A DNA stretch of 64,000 nucleotides from Acidobacteriota bacterium. GTDB taxonomy: Bacteria; Acidobacteriota; Terriglobia; Versatilivoradales; Versatilivoraceae. Positions 11,182 through 21,634 of this stretch are shown in pieces. A model generated the notes under the pieces. That model had not been told where the DNA came from, did not search any database, and saw nothing but the letters and a program-made list of their open reading frames with translations. The stretch lies in the NCBI GenBank assembly GCA_022616615.1, contig JAKEER010000513.1:78195-142194 (forward strand). The letters are read 5' to 3'. The translations under genes were made by a program, and so were the position numbers. The first letter of the stretch is position 1, and the number at the start of each line of letters is the position of its first letter.

Positions 11182-11396
11182 CGAGGCTGAAGATCTCACG
11201 GAAAAGGAGTCGCTTGCGGGGCGCGACGATCTTTTCTTTCACTTCGTGCGGAATCCGTTGCTTGATGCTACCAACCGGCGATCCGGGCAGGCTAATGACC
11301 GACATGAGGGTGGTCTGCACAGCGGCGCGTAAGAGCAAGTGACCGGCAGTAACTGACAATTCTTGCACGTCATCTTATTAACCAATCAAGTTGTTC

Positions 11397-12230
11397 CTAG
11401 AGGTTGACCTTGCCCGTCCTAAGTACCTGGCGGGCTCTCCTGACTACAGCTTCGTCCACCATCCTTCCGTCCAGGGTCAGCACGCCAGACCTGTTTGCCG
11501 AAAAGGCTGCGAGTACCTTTTGCGCATTGTCTATTTCAGCTTCAGTTGGCGAGAAGAGTTCGTTGAGTATCGGAACCTGCGCCGGATGAATCGCCAGCTT
11601 CCCTGTAAAACCCAGATTCCGGGCCGCTTGAGCTTCACCCTGTAGCTTTGTGCCGTCACTCCAATCCAAACAGGGCGAGTCAATCGCCTCTAACCCGAAC
11701 GCCTTGCTGGCTGTGACAACAGTGGAGCGTGCGAAGAGCAGCTCAACGTCTCCTGGGGTTCGAGAGATCCCAACATCTGCACAATAATCCTCAGAACCAA
11801 ATACGAGACTAGACATCCTGGAGCAACTAGAGGCGATTTGAGGAGCGTTTAGTATTCCGGCGGCGGATTCTATGAGGGCGAGAATCTTCATCTGACCCCC
11901 TGCGTCCTGGTGATCCAGAACTTCCGCCAAGACCATGGTTTCTTGTGCCGACTGACACTTGCTAAGAAGAATCCCATCCGCACGCAGGTTTCTAAGCGCC
12001 CTGCAATCCTCTTGAAAGTCCTTGGTGTCGACCCGATTGAAGCGTACCAAGACCGTTGCCTGAAACTGCCAGTTTTCCGACATCAAGGATGTGGTCAGGG
12101 ATCTGGCCACATCCTTGTCCGCAGGCAGCACAGAATCCTCCCAGTCAAAAATTAAACCGTCCGCTGGGATCTCAGCAGCCTTTAGAAGCTTCTTTCTGTC
12201 ATTGCCAGGCACAAACAAAAGACTTCGCAA
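11397..12230 (-). CDS. HpcH/HpaI aldolase / CitE-like CoA-ester lyase
   Basis: MRSLLFVPGNDRKKLLKA...GLIFDWEDSV..., LIESAAGILNAPQIA, KLAIHPAQVP motifs. Confidence 0.88.
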   Translation of the reverse strand: MRSLLFVPGNDRKKLLKAAEIPADGLIFDWEDSVLPADKDVARSLTTSLMSENWQFQATVLVRFNRVDTKDFQEDCRALRNLRADGILLSKCQSAQETMVLAEVLDHQDAGGQMKILALIESAAGILNAPQIASSCSRMSSLVFGSEDYCADVGISRTPGDVELLFARSTVVTASKAFGLEAIDSPCLDWSDGTKLQGEAQAARNLGFTGKLAIHPAQVPILNELFSPTEAEIDNAQKVLAAFSANRSGVLTLDGRMVDEAVVRRARQVLRTGKVNL

Positions 12231-12443
12231 TGGTGTGTCACCTCAGCAATGATCCACGGCGGACAAAATGGCCACTGCACGGCAATTTGTTGTGAAGTTT
12301 CAAGTGCACCGTGTGTTTCTTAGCAGTAAAAAGAATGTATTGCAAGTAACATTTAAATCGTCTAGTATCACACCTGAATCTGTTAACGAAAGGCAGGCTT
12401 GCTAGTCTTCGGGGTTTGTTTCCTCGCGAAAGCAACAGAACTC

Positions 12444-13631
12444 ATGCCGGTTCCCGTCACCATTCCCAAGGCAACACTCTCTATGGAGGAGGGTATGATT
12501 GCCAGGTGGCTTAAGGCAGAGGGGCAATTAGTTGCCCAAGGAGATCCTCTTTTCGAGCTGGAAACCGACAAGGCAGTAGCTGAAGTGGAGTCTCCCGTCA
12601 ACGGCACTTTGTTGCGGATCATTATTCCTGAAGGATCCGTTAGGGTCGAGCAGATTGTTGCATGGGTTGGAGAACCTGGCGAGCCTATGGACGAAACGTC
12701 GACGGCACCAGTATCTGGAAAAATCGAGGAGGGAACAGAATCCACTTCAAAGCTGCCTGCTAGTCATCCTAGCGCGAGAGTAGCAAGGCTGCCCACGCCC
12801 GCAGCGCGTAGGCGAGCGAGAGAATTGGGCATCGTGCTCACAAAGATCACAGGAACAGGCCCTGAAGGAAGAATCACTGAAGGAGATGTCGAGAAGTTGC
12901 ATCAAATGCAGATTGGTGAGGCTTCGACACGCACCTCTCCAAAGCAGTTCCGACGCGGCGTTCTGATTCGCAAACTCACTGCATCATGGCAGAGTATCCC
13001 GCATATTCACATTGCGCGACACATGGACGCGGGTGGCTTGATTTCAGCTAGGCCAGTCGCGAAGTCACGGTTTTCTCCCGATGTGTCCGTGACGGATTTG
13101 ATCCTCTTTGTTCTTTCTAGAGTCCTTCCAAAATTCCCGCCGCTCATGACGGTATGGAAAGGTGAGGAACTCATCATACAAACTTCTCTCAACCTCGCCT
13201 TGGTGGTTGACACGGCGGCTGGAGTCGTGGCCCCGGTAATACACAATATTTGCGACCTCGACATCGGCCAGATTTGCTCGAGCAGGCAAGAGCTTGTGGA
13301 CGCTGCACGTTTACATCGATTAAGAGTTGAGCAGATGGAGGATGGCTCATTTACGTTGACCAATCTTGGGATGCACGATGTGGATTACTTCGCACCTATC
13401 ATCAATTCGCCACAGAGCGCCATTTTGGCCGTCGGGCGAATCTCTGAAGAGCCGGTGGTTGTTGGCGGTAAAGTTGTGGCAGGCTGGCGAATGTGGGCTA
13501 ACTTGGCACTAGATCACCGAGTCGCAGATGGAATGCTTGCGGCCCGTTTCCTGTCTGAGCTACAGGCCTCATTTGACGGGTTATCTCAAGTCTTAAGCCA
13601 GTCGAGTCACCCCGAAAAGATTCAGTCGTAA
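12444..13631 (+). CDS. 2-oxoacid dehydrogenase E2 (lipoyl, PSBD and catalytic domains)
   Basis: MPVPVTIPKATLSMEEG, lipoyl-site FELETDKAVAEVESP, LDHRVADGMLAARFLSEL; start moved to ATG 12444 within ORF 12399-13631. Confidence 0.9.
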   Translation: MPVPVTIPKATLSMEEGMIARWLKAEGQLVAQGDPLFELETDKAVAEVESPVNGTLLRIIIPEGSVRVEQIVAWVGEPGEPMDETSTAPVSGKIEEGTESTSKLPASHPSARVARLPTPAARRRARELGIVLTKITGTGPEGRITEGDVEKLHQMQIGEASTRTSPKQFRRGVLIRKLTASWQSIPHIHIARHMDAGGLISARPVAKSRFSPDVSVTDLILFVLSRVLPKFPPLMTVWKGEELIIQTSLNLALVVDTAAGVVAPVIHNICDLDIGQICSSRQELVDAARLHRLRVEQMEDGSFTLTNLGMHDVDYFAPIINSPQSAILAVGRISEEPVVVGGKVVAGWRMWANLALDHRVADGMLAARFLSELQASFDGLSQVLSQSSHPEKIQS

Positions 13632-13650
13632 CTCGCAATCGGAGATCTCA

Positions 13651-14811
13651 ATGACAACAACAATCAGAGATGTTTGTGCCATCCCTTTGGAAAAGAATCT
13701 GGATAAAGTCTTCAAAGGTGGCACCTATGCCATCACATCTCGCTACACCCTTGTCACCGAAGTTCATTTAGACAATGGGATCGTTGGGCAAACCTTTGGA
13801 GGAGACGAAGAAAGGTATCAGAAGGAAGTCGTCAATCTGGTGAATGAAACCTTTCGAAAACTGTTGTTGGGGAAAGATGCTCTGAGTGTTGAGTTGCTCT
13901 GGGAGGCGATGTTTCACTGTGTGGCTCCCGATCTGGTCAATCGCGGGATTCACACCTTGGACCTCACGAACAAAGCCATCATCATGCAGGCAATTGCTGG
14001 AGTCGACATCGCTTTGTGGGACGCGATCGGCAAGACGCAAGGGCTGCCACTCTACAAGATGCTTGGAGGATATCGAGAAAAGGTTCCTGTGATTGCGATA
14101 GGAGGATACTACTGGGAAGGCAAGGATGAGAAAGACTTTCAAGAAGAACTGCTGTCTTACAAGCGGGCTGGACTTTATGGTATGAAACTCAAAGTTGGGC
14201 GTCTGTCCCCGAAAGAGGACGCTGATCGGGTTCGTTTTGCAAGATCCGTGGCCGGTGACGACTTCATCATTGCTTGCGACGCCAACCAGGCTTGGACGGT
14301 CGATCAAGCGATTACTTTCTGCAAGCAAGTTGAGGATTTGAATATCCGATGGTTCGAAGAACCTGTGGTGTGGTACGACCAATTGCGGGGCCTGTCCGAG
14401 GTGCGGCGCGTCGGCAAAATTCCAATCGTAGCAGGACAAGGGGAGATCTCCCGGTTTGGTTGTCGTGATCTCATCATGGCCGACGCGGTAGACATTCTTA
14501 ATGTTGATGCTACGATCGCGGGTGGAATCACGGAGTGGCGCCGGATTGCCGGAATGGCCAGTATGACCAATGTGTCGATGGCTCACCATGAAGAACCGCA
14601 GGTTGCAGTGCACTTGCTCTCTTCGATTCCGCATGGCTTATACGTAGAAATCTTTCCAGATCCCAATAGAGATCCAATGTGGTTTGAATTGCCTGACAAG
14701 CATCCGGAGATCAAGAATGGCTGTATGCATGCGCCCAGGCAGCCGGGCATTGGCATTCCGCTGCGTGAGGAAGTTATTGAAAGGTATCGAGCGAACGGAG
14801 TAAGGGTTTGA
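13651..14811 (+). CDS. Mandelate racemase/muconate lactonizing enzyme (enolase superfamily)
   Basis: GMKLKVGR, IACDANQAWTVDQA, RWFEEPV, ADAVDILNVDATIAGGITEWRRIA. Confidence 0.88.
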   Translation: MTTTIRDVCAIPLEKNLDKVFKGGTYAITSRYTLVTEVHLDNGIVGQTFGGDEERYQKEVVNLVNETFRKLLLGKDALSVELLWEAMFHCVAPDLVNRGIHTLDLTNKAIIMQAIAGVDIALWDAIGKTQGLPLYKMLGGYREKVPVIAIGGYYWEGKDEKDFQEELLSYKRAGLYGMKLKVGRLSPKEDADRVRFARSVAGDDFIIACDANQAWTVDQAITFCKQVEDLNIRWFEEPVVWYDQLRGLSEVRRVGKIPIVAGQGEISRFGCRDLIMADAVDILNVDATIAGGITEWRRIAGMASMTNVSMAHHEEPQVAVHLLSSIPHGLYVEIFPDPNRDPMWFELPDKHPEIKNGCMHAPRQPGIGIPLREEVIERYRANGVRV

Positions 14812-15034
14812 GCAGGTCAGGCAATCGTGAAATTGCTCTTGGTATGAAAAATGTCTCGAAGCGTTTTCGCGGCGCCAAGTCAGTGCGGCGCGATGCTCTT
14901 CTGGATGATGACCACTGTGGTTGATGGTCCTCGTGTGGCAACCGGCCTCTGGAAGTCTCACTTCCCCAGATGTGGCACTCTTGATCGTGAACCGTCGCAA
15001 AATCTGAGAAGAGTCTGAAAAGGAGCAACCCGCG

Positions 15035-15514
15035 ATGGCGTTCGGAAGATACTTTGAAGATTTTGAAGTCGGCCAGGTCTTCAAGCACTGGCCAGGCCGC
15101 ACGATCACCGAAACCGACGATACGTGGTTCAGCCTGCTGACGATGAACCAACATCCGCTTCATATCGACGCCCACTATGCAAAGCAGACCCAACATGGCC
15201 AGAGGCTAGTTGTAGGTACGCTGGTGTTCAGCTTGGTTGTAGGGATGAGTGTTGCGGACGTCAGCGGACATGCCATTGCCAATCTAGAGTACCAAGAGAT
15301 CAAGCATCTTGGCCCCGTCTTTCATGGAGACACCCTCTACGCCGAAAGTCGAGTGTTGAGCAAGACTGAATCGAAGTCCAAGCCAGACCGAGGCGTCGTC
15401 ACGGTCGAAACATTCGGTGTTAATCAGAAACAAGAGAAGGTTTTGAGTCTGAGACGGAAGGTGCTCGTGCCAAAACGTCCACTGGATGAATCGCCGCGAC
15501 ACCACGATGGGTGA
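15035..15514 (+). CDS. MaoC-family hydratase
   Basis: YFEDFEVGQVFKHWPGRTITETDDTWFSLLTMNQHPLHIDAHYA; HGDTLYAES. Confidence 0.88.
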   Translation: MAFGRYFEDFEVGQVFKHWPGRTITETDDTWFSLLTMNQHPLHIDAHYAKQTQHGQRLVVGTLVFSLVVGMSVADVSGHAIANLEYQEIKHLGPVFHGDTLYAESRVLSKTESKSKPDRGVVTVETFGVNQKQEKVLSLRRKVLVPKRPLDESPRHHDG

Positions 15515-15520
15515 GGTCGT

Positions 15521-16723
15521 ATGACAAAGTCCCAAGCCTTACCTCTCGAAGGAGTCAGGATTCTTGCGTTCTCTCAATTCGGCGCTGGACCCTTTGCAAC
15601 CCTCAATCTTGCAGATTTGGGAGCAGAGGTGATCAAGATTGAGGATCCGAGCACAGGTGGCGAAGTATCGCGGTTTGTCCCTCCTCATCGAATTGAGGGA
15701 GACAGCTTGTACTTTCAGTCGTGGAACCGCAACAAGTTCAGCATCACGCTGAATCTTCGTAAGTCGCAAGGGCGAAAGGTGTTCCACGATCTAGTCCGGG
15801 TGTCAGATGTGGTCTTTAACAACTTGCGAGGCGATCAGCCTGCGAGGCTCGGGTTAACCTATGCCAGTTTGAGCGAATTGAATCCAAAGATTGTTTGTTG
15901 CTCTTTGAATGGCTTCGGGTCCAGCGGTCCAAGGTCAACCGACCCCGGCTACGACTATCTGATGCAAGCGTACACAGGGTATATGAGCATCACTGGGGAC
16001 CCGGGCAGTCCTCCAGCAGCTTGTGGTGTGTCTTTCATCGATCATGCTGCAGGCTTTGCTGCGGCGCTCGGAATGATGGCGGCACTGTATTCTGTCCAGC
16101 GAACTGGTTTAGGACGTGACGTCGAAGTCAGTCTGCTGGATACGGCTTATTCGATGTTGACGTATCTAGCCATTTGGAATCTTAACCGTGGTTTTGAGCC
16201 CAAGAGATATGCAGGTTCGTCTCACCAGACTCTGGTTCCGGTTCAGACCTTTCGCACTCAGGACGGATTTATCACAATCTTCTGTGGAAAGGAGAAGTTC
16301 TGGGAGGAACTATGTGAGGCATTTGAAGATCCGAGCCTGGCTCAAGACGCTCGGTTTGCCTCGTTTGAGCTGCGTTTCCAGAATCGTAATGACGTCGTTC
16401 TTGCTGTTCAGAATCACTTTTTGAAAAAACCAACAGCCGAATGGCTTCGCATTCTCACTGGCAAGGTCCCCTGTGCTCCCGTGCAAAGCCTGTCTGAGGC
16501 CCTCTCAGATCCGGAGTTGAAGGAGCGAGGCACTGTTCTAGAAGTTGAGCATCCAGTATTTGGAACGGTCCGGGAAGTCAATACGCCTGTCCGACTTCCT
16601 ACCTCTGAGAAAACCCATCGGCGTGCGCCGACGCTGGGTGAAGATACTGAAAGAATCCTCAAGGACTACCTTCACTGTTCTGACAATGAGATCGCAACAC
16701 TAAAGCTCGAGGGAGCCATCTGA
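15521..16723 (+). CDS. CaiB/BaiF family III CoA-transferase
   Basis: LPLEGVRILAFSQFGAGPFATLNLADLGAEVIKIEDP; catalytic-region GYDYLMQAYTGYMSITG. Confidence 0.9.
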   Translation: MTKSQALPLEGVRILAFSQFGAGPFATLNLADLGAEVIKIEDPSTGGEVSRFVPPHRIEGDSLYFQSWNRNKFSITLNLRKSQGRKVFHDLVRVSDVVFNNLRGDQPARLGLTYASLSELNPKIVCCSLNGFGSSGPRSTDPGYDYLMQAYTGYMSITGDPGSPPAACGVSFIDHAAGFAAALGMMAALYSVQRTGLGRDVEVSLLDTAYSMLTYLAIWNLNRGFEPKRYAGSSHQTLVPVQTFRTQDGFITIFCGKEKFWEELCEAFEDPSLAQDARFASFELRFQNRNDVVLAVQNHFLKKPTAEWLRILTGKVPCAPVQSLSEALSDPELKERGTVLEVEHPVFGTVREVNTPVRLPTSEKTHRRAPTLGEDTERILKDYLHCSDNEIATLKLEGAI

Positions 16724-16825
16724 GATGGCTGAGTTGCCGTTTTGCTGCGCAACGCCTGAGCGTAGAGTGGAGGAGTGCTACGGCGTCTCAGTCCAGTTGT
16801 TTGCTTCCCAGTCAGGAGGATCGTG

Positions 16826-17797
16826 ATGCCCACGATGACAATGAGTCAGGCTATTAATGAAGCCATCCGGGAGGAGATGCGCCTACAGGCCGAGCTCATT
16901 CTCCTGGGACAGGATATTGGAGCCTACGGAGGAACGTTCGGGGTCTACAAAGGGTTGTACGACGAATTCGGGCCAGAGCGAGTGCGAGACGGTCCGCTGT
17001 GCGAATCGGCCACTGTAGGTTTCGGGATTGGCCTGGCAATAAGTGGTATGCGTTGTATCGTTGAACTCGAGTTTATGGATTTCACAACAGTTGCCATGGA
17101 CCAGATTGTAAACCAGGCGGCAAAGCTGCACTACTTCTTAGGCGGCCAAGTTACGGTACCTTTGGTGATTCGGACCCCCATTGTGAGCCGCATGGGCATG
17201 GGGCCGCAGCATTCGCAGAGTCTCGAAGCCTGGTTCATGCACGTGCCCGGTCTCAAGATCGCCATTCCATCAACCGCTCATGATGCCAAGGGCCTGATGA
17301 AAACAGCGCTGCGGGATCAAAATCCTGTGCTCTTCATCGAAAACGTGAAGCTCTACTCCACCAAGGATGAACTTCCCGAAGGAGAACACTTGATTCCGTT
17401 TGGCCAGGCTCGAATTCTGAGGGCGGGAAGGGATGTCACTTTGGTGGCGATCTCTGGAACAGTCCCCGACGCGCTGGCTGCGGCTTCGGAGTTAGACTCC
17501 CAAGGAATATCCGTAGAAGTTGTTGATCCGCGAACCTTGAATCCATTTGACACAAAATCGCTAGCAGACTCCCTGCGGAAAACCGGCCGCATGGTCATTG
17601 CTCACGATGCATACCGGACGTGCGGTATTGCGGCGGAGATTTCACAACGAATGATGGAGGAAGCCTTCGACTATCTAAACGCACCGATTGTTCGAGTGAC
17701 AGGGTTGGACGTACCGATTCCTTCAGGGCCGCTGCATCTTAGCGTCGTTCCAGACAAGAGCAGAATTATCAAAGCCATTCAGAACATGATGAGGTAA
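16826..17797 (+). CDS. 2-oxoacid dehydrogenase E1 beta subunit
   Basis: MTMSQAINEAIREEM..., GFGIGLAISGMRCIVELEFMDF, C-terminal transketolase fold; AGGAGG upstream of ATG 16826. Confidence 0.9.
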   Translation: MPTMTMSQAINEAIREEMRLQAELILLGQDIGAYGGTFGVYKGLYDEFGPERVRDGPLCESATVGFGIGLAISGMRCIVELEFMDFTTVAMDQIVNQAAKLHYFLGGQVTVPLVIRTPIVSRMGMGPQHSQSLEAWFMHVPGLKIAIPSTAHDAKGLMKTALRDQNPVLFIENVKLYSTKDELPEGEHLIPFGQARILRAGRDVTLVAISGTVPDALAAASELDSQGISVEVVDPRTLNPFDTKSLADSLRKTGRMVIAHDAYRTCGIAAEISQRMMEEAFDYLNAPIVRVTGLDVPIPSGPLHLSVVPDKSRIIKAIQNMMR

Positions 17798-17803
17798 GCC
17801 AGA

Positions 17804-18073
17804 ATGACCGCAGATCTTTCCGTCGACCAACTCCTAGTATTACTCTGTTAAGTCCCTGATCGCGTGGCGCATACATCGCGCTTTAGCGACATAAGCCGCA
17901 TGGGCAAGATGCCCATGCCACGTGGCACGGGCGTCCCGCCCGTGAAGATTGGCTTCACGACTTAACAAAGTAATACCAGTGCGCTATCATCTCATGGTCA
18001 TGATTCGCGCGTTCGAAGAGAGTGCCATTGATCTCTTTGCAAAGGGGCTGATCACGGGGTCCACCCATCCCTC
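17804..18073 (+). pseudogene. Truncated E1 alpha 5' remnant (MTADLSVDQLL...RYHLMVMIRAFEESAIDLFAKGLITGSTHPS)
   Basis: Same N-terminus as intact E1alpha at 23466, interrupted by the MITE-like element and truncated after HPS. Confidence 0.85.
17837..17976 (+). mobile_element. MITE-like 140-bp element with 18-bp TIRs
   Basis: GTATTACTCTGTTAAGTC...GACTTAACAAAGTAATAC (17/18 TIR match); internal hairpins CATGGGCA/TGCCCATG and CACGGGCG/CGCCCGTG; absent from the intact copy at 23466. Confidence 0.75.
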
Positions 18074-18127
18074 TTGTTCCAGCGGGTTGGAAGACAAAAC
18101 TAATAATCATTAAAAGGAGGACTTGTT

Positions 18128-18523
18128 ATGGTTACACTCGATGATGCGCGAAGGGTAATTGCCGCTTCCGAAAAGAAGGCAGTGGAAATTAGTCAACCTA
18201 TGAACATAGCGGTGGCGGACGCTGGGGGGAATCTGGTCGCTCACGTGCGTATGGACGGCGCCTGGCTGGGCAGCATCGACATTTCCATTAAGAAGGCTTT
18301 TACCTCCCGGGCCTTCGATATCACTACCAAGGACCTGGCAACGCATAGCCAATCCGGCGGGCAATTTTTTGGGATTCATGCGTCCAACGATGGCCGGATC
18401 ATGATCTTTGCCGGTGGCATTCCCCTCAAGCGAGGCGGCAAGGTAGTGGGCGCCATCGGCGTGAGTGGCGGTTCGGGCGAACAAGACCATGCCGTGGCAG
18501 AGGCTGGGGCTGCAGCCTTCTAA
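18128..18523 (+). CDS. GlcG/HbpS-family (DUF336) heme-binding protein
   Basis: MVTLDDARRVIAASEKKAVEISQPMNIAVADAGGNLVAHVRMDGA; AIGVSGGSGEQDHAVAEAG; RBS AAAGGAGG. Confidence 0.85.
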   Translation: MVTLDDARRVIAASEKKAVEISQPMNIAVADAGGNLVAHVRMDGAWLGSIDISIKKAFTSRAFDITTKDLATHSQSGGQFFGIHASNDGRIMIFAGGIPLKRGGKVVGAIGVSGGSGEQDHAVAEAGAAAF

Positions 18524-18935
18524 GCGGGAGTGATTTTCATCGCGCACGGCTCCCAGAAAGCCATAGTAGTAAGCTGCGGAGGTTCGTGCTGTAGCTGGCC
18601 ACGGTGAGGTCGGCCGGGGTCAACGACCGGTCAATGTCCCCGGCTACAACAAATGTTCGTGAACTTATGCAACTTAGTACTAGCTGGTTGCTTTCTTGAC
18701 GGGCACTATCCAGTCCTTGCTTCAGACCCTGCGCATCCCAGCCCGCTGGTGGCAGTCGCCTTCCTCGCCGAGTTTCTCGGCGGGATCGCCGCCCCGGCGA
18801 GAGATTCAAGAAATCAATTAGGAAAACCGCAACATTTGTGGGTCAACTGTAAACTCCTTTGATGGTCGCCTTCGGCCATCCCACTCACCATGCCATCGGG
18901 CCTAGGCGGTGGTGTCTGACTTTTCATGGAGGAAT

Positions 18936-20675
18936 ATGATAATGAGATTGATCACACTAATCCTGGTAGCACCGTTTGGGCTGCCGTCTTTAGTTCATGC
19001 AGACAGCGAGCTTCTCCGGCTCCAACAAGATGATAAACAGTGGGTGATGCCAGCGAAGAATTACGCAGGCACCCGCTACAGCTCACTGGATCAGATTACC
19101 ACCGCAAACGTCAAGAATCTCAGGCCTGCCTGGACGTTCTCTACCGGGGTCTTGCGAGGTCATGAGGGTGCGCCTCTGGTGGTGGGCAGTACGATGTACG
19201 TCCATACCCCCTTCCCCAACACCGTGTATGCCCTTGACCTGGTGCGGGAGGGGGCTCCCATCAAGTGGAAATATGCTCCCAAGCAGGATCCAGAGGTAGT
19301 CCCGATCGCATGCTGCGATACGGTCAACCGGGGGCTTGCCTATGCCGAGGGCAAGCTCTTTCTTGCCCAGCTGGACACACATCTGGTTGCTCTGGACGCC
19401 GCAACGGGCAAGGAACTCTGGAAAGTTAAGCAGGGAGACCATAAGAACGGTCAGACTATCACCAGCGCTCCCCTGGTCATCAAGAACAAAGTGATTACCG
19501 GGATCAGCGGCGGTGAGTTCGGTGTCCGCGGGTTTTTGACGGCCAATGATATCAATACTGGCAAACAGATCTGGCGGATGTACAGCACAGGCCCTGAGGA
19601 AGAAGTCGGCTTTCCGGGATCCGTGGAGACATGGAAGGGCGAGGAATGGAAAAGAGGGGGCGGCACTACCTGGGGGTGGTACTCCTACGATCCCGCACTC
19701 GATCTTCTTTATTACGGCACTGGGAATCCTGGAAGCTGGAATCCCGATCAGCGGCCTGGCGATAACAAGTGGTCGATGACTATCTTTGCGCGGAATCCTG
19801 ACACGGGAAAGGCGAAATGGGCCTACCAGAAAACCCCGCACGATGCTTGGGACTACGACGGGATCAATGAGAATGTCCTTGTCGATGTCAACATCCAAGG
19901 GAAAGTGAGAAAGGCCCTCGTTAACTTCGACCGCAATGGATTTGCCTATACGCTGGATCGCGAAACGGGTGAACTGCTCGGGGCCGAGCCCTTCGTACAT
20001 GTCACCTGGGCGAAGGGAATAGATATGAGAACGGGGAGGCCCATTGAAGTTCCGGAGAAGAGAACTTCCTCGACGAGGAACACCAAGAACATCTGTCCCT
20101 CCGCCATGGGGGGAAAGAACCAGCAGCCTGTCGCATACTCCCCCAGAACCGGCCTCTTCTACGTACCCACCAACAACCTTTGCATGGACTATGAGGGAGT
20201 TGAAGTCAAATACCAGGCGGGTCAGCCGTTCGTTGGCGCGATCGTGGTGAGTTCTGCGGGGCCTGGTGGACACAGGGGTGAGTTCATTGCCTGGGATGCG
20301 AGCACTAATAAGAAGATGTGGGGCATCAAGGAGGATTTGGCTGCCTGGGGAGGCGCACTCGCCACGGCCGGCGACGTCGTCTTCTACGGAACCATGGAAG
20401 GATGGCTGAAGGCGGTCGATGCCAAAAGCGGCGATGTCCTGTGGAAGTTTAAGACCCCTTCCGGCATCATCGGCAATCCGATGACCTATGTGGGCCCTGA
20501 CGGCAAGCAATATGTCGCCATTCTCTCTGGTATCGGTGGATGGTCAGGCATCGGAATTGCCGGCGGAATTGGTCCAGAGGATCCTACGGCTGGGCTAGGA
20601 GCGATCGGCGCTTTTAGTGACGTAGACAAATACAGTACCCTGGGTGGCGTATTGACAGTGTTCTCGCTCCCATGA
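18936..20675 (+). CDS. PQQ-dependent alcohol dehydrogenase, XoxF/ExaF-like, predicted lanthanide-dependent
   Basis: Tryptophan-docking propeller repeats, vicinal Cys [25 protein letters not shown] (DxD), [10 protein letters not shown]; start assigned to ATG 18936 in ORF 18909-20675. Confidence 0.88.
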   Translation: MIMRLITLILVAPFGLPSLVHADSELLRLQQDDKQWVMPAKNYAGTRYSSLDQITTANVKNLRPAWTFSTGVLRGHEGAPLVVGSTMYVHTPFPNTVYALDLVREGAPIKWKYAPKQDPEVVPIACCDTVNRGLAYAEGKLFLAQLDTHLVALDAATGKELWKVKQGDHKNGQTITSAPLVIKNKVITGISGGEFGVRGFLTANDINTGKQIWRMYSTGPEEEVGFPGSVETWKGEEWKRGGGTTWGWYSYDPALDLLYYGTGNPGSWNPDQRPGDNKWSMTIFARNPDTGKAKWAYQKTPHDAWDYDGINENVLVDVNIQGKVRKALVNFDRNGFAYTLDRETGELLGAEPFVHVTWAKGIDMRTGRPIEVPEKRTSSTRNTKNICPSAMGGKNQQPVAYSPRTGLFYVPTNNLCMDYEGVEVKYQAGQPFVGAIVVSSAGPGGHRGEFIAWDASTNKKMWGIKEDLAAWGGALATAGDVVFYGTMEGWLKAVDAKSGDVLWKFKTPSGIIGNPMTYVGPDGKQYVAILSGIGGWSGIGIAGGIGPEDPTAGLGAIGAFSDVDKYSTLGGVLTVFSLP

Positions 20676-20797
20676 AGCGTGAGAGGGGAAAGATGCACGA
20701 AGAAAAAACCCTTGGATCCTGAAACTCAAAAAGTTCCTGACCTATCCTAATTCAATTTTCAGGTATCACGTTTCACGCATCACGTCTGGTTAGACTT

Positions 20798-21634
20798 ATG
20801 ACCCAAAGACGACATGTGTGGATGCATGGATCGTTCCTTTTGGTGATTGGTATTCTCTGGACCGGCCGTGCCTGGGGAGAGGAGATGAAACAGTTTCGGG
20901 TGTGCGCCGATCCTGACAATCTCCCTTTTACCAACCGGCAGCTGGAAGGGTTTGAAAACAAACTCGCCGATCTGGTTGCCAAGGAAATGGAAACCTCTCC
21001 TTTCTATATCTGGTGGGGGCAACGGATTGGCTTCATCAGGAACACCATGAAGGCAACCCTGAAGGAAGCCCGATGTGACGTCGTGATGGGCGTTCCCAAA
21101 GGATACGATCTGGTTCGCTGGACCAAACCCTATTACCGCTCTTCCTATGTTTTTGTATATCGCAAAGACAAAGATCTTCAGGTCAAATCCCTGGATGATC
21201 CGATTCTCAGACGGCTCAAGATCGGCGTGCATTTGCTGGGCAACGACTATAGCAATCCGCCTGCCGTCCACGAGTTGGGGAGAAGGGGAATTGTGGATAA
21301 TGTGGTCGGGTACAGCACCTTTTACTCCCAAGAGAATCCCCCCAGCAGGATCATCGAAGCTGTCGCCAATGGTGAGATTGAAGTGGCAATTGTCTGGGGA
21401 CCGGTAGCGGGCTATTTTGTAAAGAAACAGAGTCTTCCGTTGGCGCTGGTGCCTGTCCCGTCGAGCGCAGGCGATCTGCCTCTTGGCTTCGATATCTGCA
21501 TGGGGGTTAGACAGGGCGAAGAGAACTTGAAGACCCAATTAGAAGGGATACTCGACAGAAAGCAAGCTGAAATCAGAATGATCCTCGAGGACTATGGAGT
21601 GCCCCTTGTGGATGGCGAGAAGGATGCTCCGTGA
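20798..21634 (+). CDS. Periplasmic substrate-binding protein, XoxJ/MoxJ-like
   Basis: RVCADPDNLPFTNRQLEGFENKLADLVAKEM..., between PQQ-ADH and cytochrome c. Confidence 0.82.
   Translation: MTQRRHVWMHGSFLLVIGILWTGRAWGEEMKQFRVCADPDNLPFTNRQLEGFENKLADLVAKEMETSPFYIWWGQRIGFIRNTMKATLKEARCDVVMGVPKGYDLVRWTKPYYRSSYVFVYRKDKDLQVKSLDDPILRRLKIGVHLLGNDYSNPPAVHELGRRGIVDNVVGYSTFYSQENPPSRIIEAVANGEIEVAIVWGPVAGYFVKKQSLPLALVPVPSSAGDLPLGFDICMGVRQGEENLKTQLEGILDRKQAEIRMILEDYGVPLVDGEKDAP

Larger units (their letters stand above)
17603..18073 (+). repeat. Left copy of ~330-bp imperfect direct repeat (E1beta 3' end + E1alpha 5' end), split by a 140-bp MITE-like insert
   Basis: Matches 23265-23593 at about 90% by eye once 17837-17976 is removed. 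Confidence 0.85.

Noticed and set aside
12318-12350. TTTCTTAGCAGTAAAAAGAATGTATTGCAAG as a module copy upstream of E2
   Set aside because: Similar overall length and ends, but the -35 TTGACA is absent and too many positions differ.
19083-20510. 475-aa minus-strand ORF
   Set aside because: Fully antisense to the well-supported PQQ-ADH; high-GC shadow ORF with no recognisable domains.
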